Shown here piece after piece: positions 62,558 to 64,000 of a stretch of 64,000 nt of DNA. A program made the position numbers and the translations under genes. A model generated the notes under the pieces. That model saw only the letters and a program-made list of their open reading frames with translations. It was not told where the DNA came from and did no database searches. The stretch lies in the NCBI RefSeq assembly GCF_900119845.1, contig NZ_FPKU01000001.1:1645528-1709527 (forward strand). Direction: 5' to 3'. The first letter of the stretch is position 1. The number at the start of each line of letters is the position of its first letter. This DNA comes from Devosia enhydra (GTDB lineage Bacteria > Pseudomonadota > Alphaproteobacteria > Rhizobiales > Devosiaceae).

Positions 62558-63757
62558 ATGACCAAAATACACAGTGTCGCCTTGCGCTACTTCAAGTCAG
62601 ATAAGGCCCCTGTGGTGCTCAATTACAGGCAGGTAGCGCCCGGTCATCGCCAGGCACGTCTGGCCGGACGAGAGGGTCTCGTGCCCGAGATTGCGCTAGA
62701 CCAATACTCATGCAAGGCCGTCATTGACTGGATCGAAATCGACTTGCAGTTGAGCAGGATCACGCAGCAGCAGTGGTTGGCGGACGCCATCGCTGGATTT
62801 GGTCGACGCCCCTTCATCAAGCCGATAGGCCCAGGGGAGGGTAAGGAGAGTTCGCGATTTCAAGTGAAGTTCCAAGAGCCTGATTTCCCGAAGCTGCGCC
62901 GGATCCTCGCGGCGATAGACCGCAAGCATGGCATCGTCTCTGAACCGGTCGTTATTGGGATGGAGGTGAGTGTCGACTTCACACCAAGAGCACCCTCTGA
63001 CGAAGCGAGGGCGCGAATGATGGGCGTATTAGCCAGGCAGCTGGCTCCGAGCCTGGACGTTTTCGCCGCACAGGCTGGTATGCCGCGCCACTCTTGGGGA
63101 AGGGGCCACCGGTGGGCTCGCATCCAGAAGGTCCCACTTGGTCGCGACCCCTACAGTTTTGCCGTCAATGACATCACGAGCTCCCCGGTGGCGGACACGA
63201 CTACATATTTCGGTGCGGACGACTCGGACGACATGGTCAGGGTGATGGACAAGGTTGTTGATCGCCAGAACACCTTTGCCGGCACAAGCGACGTTCTGGC
63301 AGCAAAAGACCAACGATGCCGGGTTGAAGTGACCCTCAGGCAAGGAAAGCTTGAGGAGCTGGGCGTTCGCCACATCAACGACGTCGCACGCTTCAAGTTT
63401 GCAGCGTTGCAGGGCTCATACTTCCAGTTCAAGCTCGCCACCGTGCGATCACTTTCCGGCAGCGAAGGCCCGGTGGCCGCTTATCAAGAGAGACAACGTG
63501 TCCAGAAGTTCCTGCTGACCGGGATCTCGGGGTTAGCCAAGATGGATCTCACGCTCCTCGAGCATGACACGGTAAAGAGACCGGTCGTCCGCAGAGCGCT
63601 GGCCAAACTGGGAAGGACGCTGCCCGGCCGGCCGCGCACAGGCCCAGGAGCTTATGGCACCGCGTTCGCTTACGAGGGACTTTGCAAGACCGTCCAGACA
63701 GCGCTCTCCAACCTCTCGAGGAAGCTGAGGGGAGAACGGGGTGAGGAAGAGGCGTAG
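62558..63757 (+). CDS. Rep-like replication initiator candidate
   Basis: 399 aa from the ATG at 62558. No family name is certain. The segment TTTYFGADDSDDMVRVMDKVVDR (about residues 211–233) resembles the Y-x-G…S…R-x-YDK motif of phage and plasmid rolling-circle initiators, and RVEVTLRQGKLEELG fits the strand that follows it. VIDWIEIDLQLSRI looks like the first strand of such a domain. If correct, it may serve replication or transfer of the island. It is divergent from the SNF2 train. Confidence 0.45.
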   Translation: MTKIHSVALRYFKSDKAPVVLNYRQVAPGHRQARLAGREGLVPEIALDQYSCKAVIDWIEIDLQLSRITQQQWLADAIAGFGRRPFIKPIGPGEGKESSRFQVKFQEPDFPKLRRILAAIDRKHGIVSEPVVIGMEVSVDFTPRAPSDEARARMMGVLARQLAPSLDVFAAQAGMPRHSWGRGHRWARIQKVPLGRDPYSFAVNDITSSPVADTTTYFGADDSDDMVRVMDKVVDRQNTFAGTSDVLAAKDQRCRVEVTLRQGKLEELGVRHINDVARFKFAALQGSYFQFKLATVRSLSGSEGPVAAYQERQRVQKFLLTGISGLAKMDLTLLEHDTVKRPVVRRALAKLGRTLPGRPRTGPGAYGTAFAYEGLCKTVQTALSNLSRKLRGERGEEEA

Positions 63758-64000
63758 TAGTCGCTAAGACAGTTAGAAGGTCTGCATCGAGCGGAAAATG
63801 ACGGCTGTTCGACGTTCCTTGGGGATCTTCATCCCGCCTCGGCCTGAAAAGGCTCGTTTCGTGACAGGAAAAACTTGCAACCGTCGGTCGCCTCGCGCCG
63901 GCCCTCTGGCTAACTGGGGGCTGATGACGACCGCGGAGGCTGCAGCCATTGATCTCGGCGGACGTCTTGCGCCAGACCGAAATGCGGTCGCCATCTAGCC
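63758..64000. other. Right edge without a recognised gene
   Basis: This is 243 nt after the Rep-like gene. A 66-codon plus-strand frame ends at the edge but has no recognisable features. I see no copy of the tRNA-Met 3' end, so the island extends further right. Confidence 0.4.

Noticed and set aside
46950-64000. Direct repeat of the tRNA-Met 3' end marking the far attachment site
   Set aside because: Reading to the right edge I found no second copy, so the far boundary is outside the window or lost.
1-64000. CRISPR array or rRNA operon
   Set aside because: No regularly spaced direct repeats with unique spacers and no rRNA sequence were seen.

Overview
The window is high-GC DNA from an alphaproteobacterium of the Hyphomicrobiales type. 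Support comes from the DUF3126–cysE pair, a BTLCP protease, a PAS_5 protein, a zf-CHCC protein, Porin_2-type sequence, an HWE histidine kinase, a LexA box of the form GAAC-N7-GAAC and CtrA boxes of the form TTAA-N7-TTAA. A Devosiaceae-like host is plausible, but I cannot prove it from sequence alone.

Bases 1 to about 46.9 kb are chromosome-like. From the left there is a minus-strand peptide ABC importer operon headed by an isopenicillin-N-epimerase-like PLP enzyme, then a small Porin_2/YadA-like hybrid protein and TerC. A housekeeping block follows: arfB, thrS, yidD, an Fe-S scaffold, folE, a class III cyclase/TPR protein, a J-domain/VWA pair, an AraC regulator, hisI and a rhomboid protease. 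Next come PAS_5, tandem PilZ, BTLCP and an anchored protein, with CtrA-type boxes in front of two of them. Then DUF3126, cysE, an alpha/beta hydrolase, zf-CHCC, an FAD monooxygenase and a TetA-like MFS pump. A tripartite tricarboxylate transporter operon carries a D-glutamate-cyclase-like enzyme and is followed by a LysR regulator. A signalling group follows: receiver protein, LOV-HWE kinase and EAL phosphodiesterase. A 2366-residue autotransporter is next, then an unknown secreted protein divergent from an ECF sigma factor/VWA pair. The block ends with a ring-cleaving dioxygenase and a radical SAM/UdgX-type DNA repair operon whose start region carries an exact alphaproteobacterial SOS box.

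A tRNA-Met at 46908–46984 marks a sharp boundary. A large serine recombinase gene, broken by a frameshift, ends 3 bases after the tRNA. From there to the right edge the sequence is an accessory island: small unknown proteins, an IS21-type istB remnant, and one minus-strand gene train. In transcription order the train is SNF2 helicase, coiled-coil partner, Fic protein, Type III Mod, Type III Res, M15-like protein and DUF429 protein. A Rep-like initiator candidate is divergent from it. The coiled-coil partner repeats the C-terminal region of the SNF2 helicase, which suggests a two-part machine. Mod has an in-frame amber codon and Res has both a frameshift and an ochre codon, while the SNF2, partner, Fic, M15-like and DUF429 frames are open. 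I read this as a candidate defence locus whose restriction-modification half has decayed. I cannot match the whole set to a named system; Type III R-M and class 1 DISARM (SNF2 plus methylase) are the nearest relatives.
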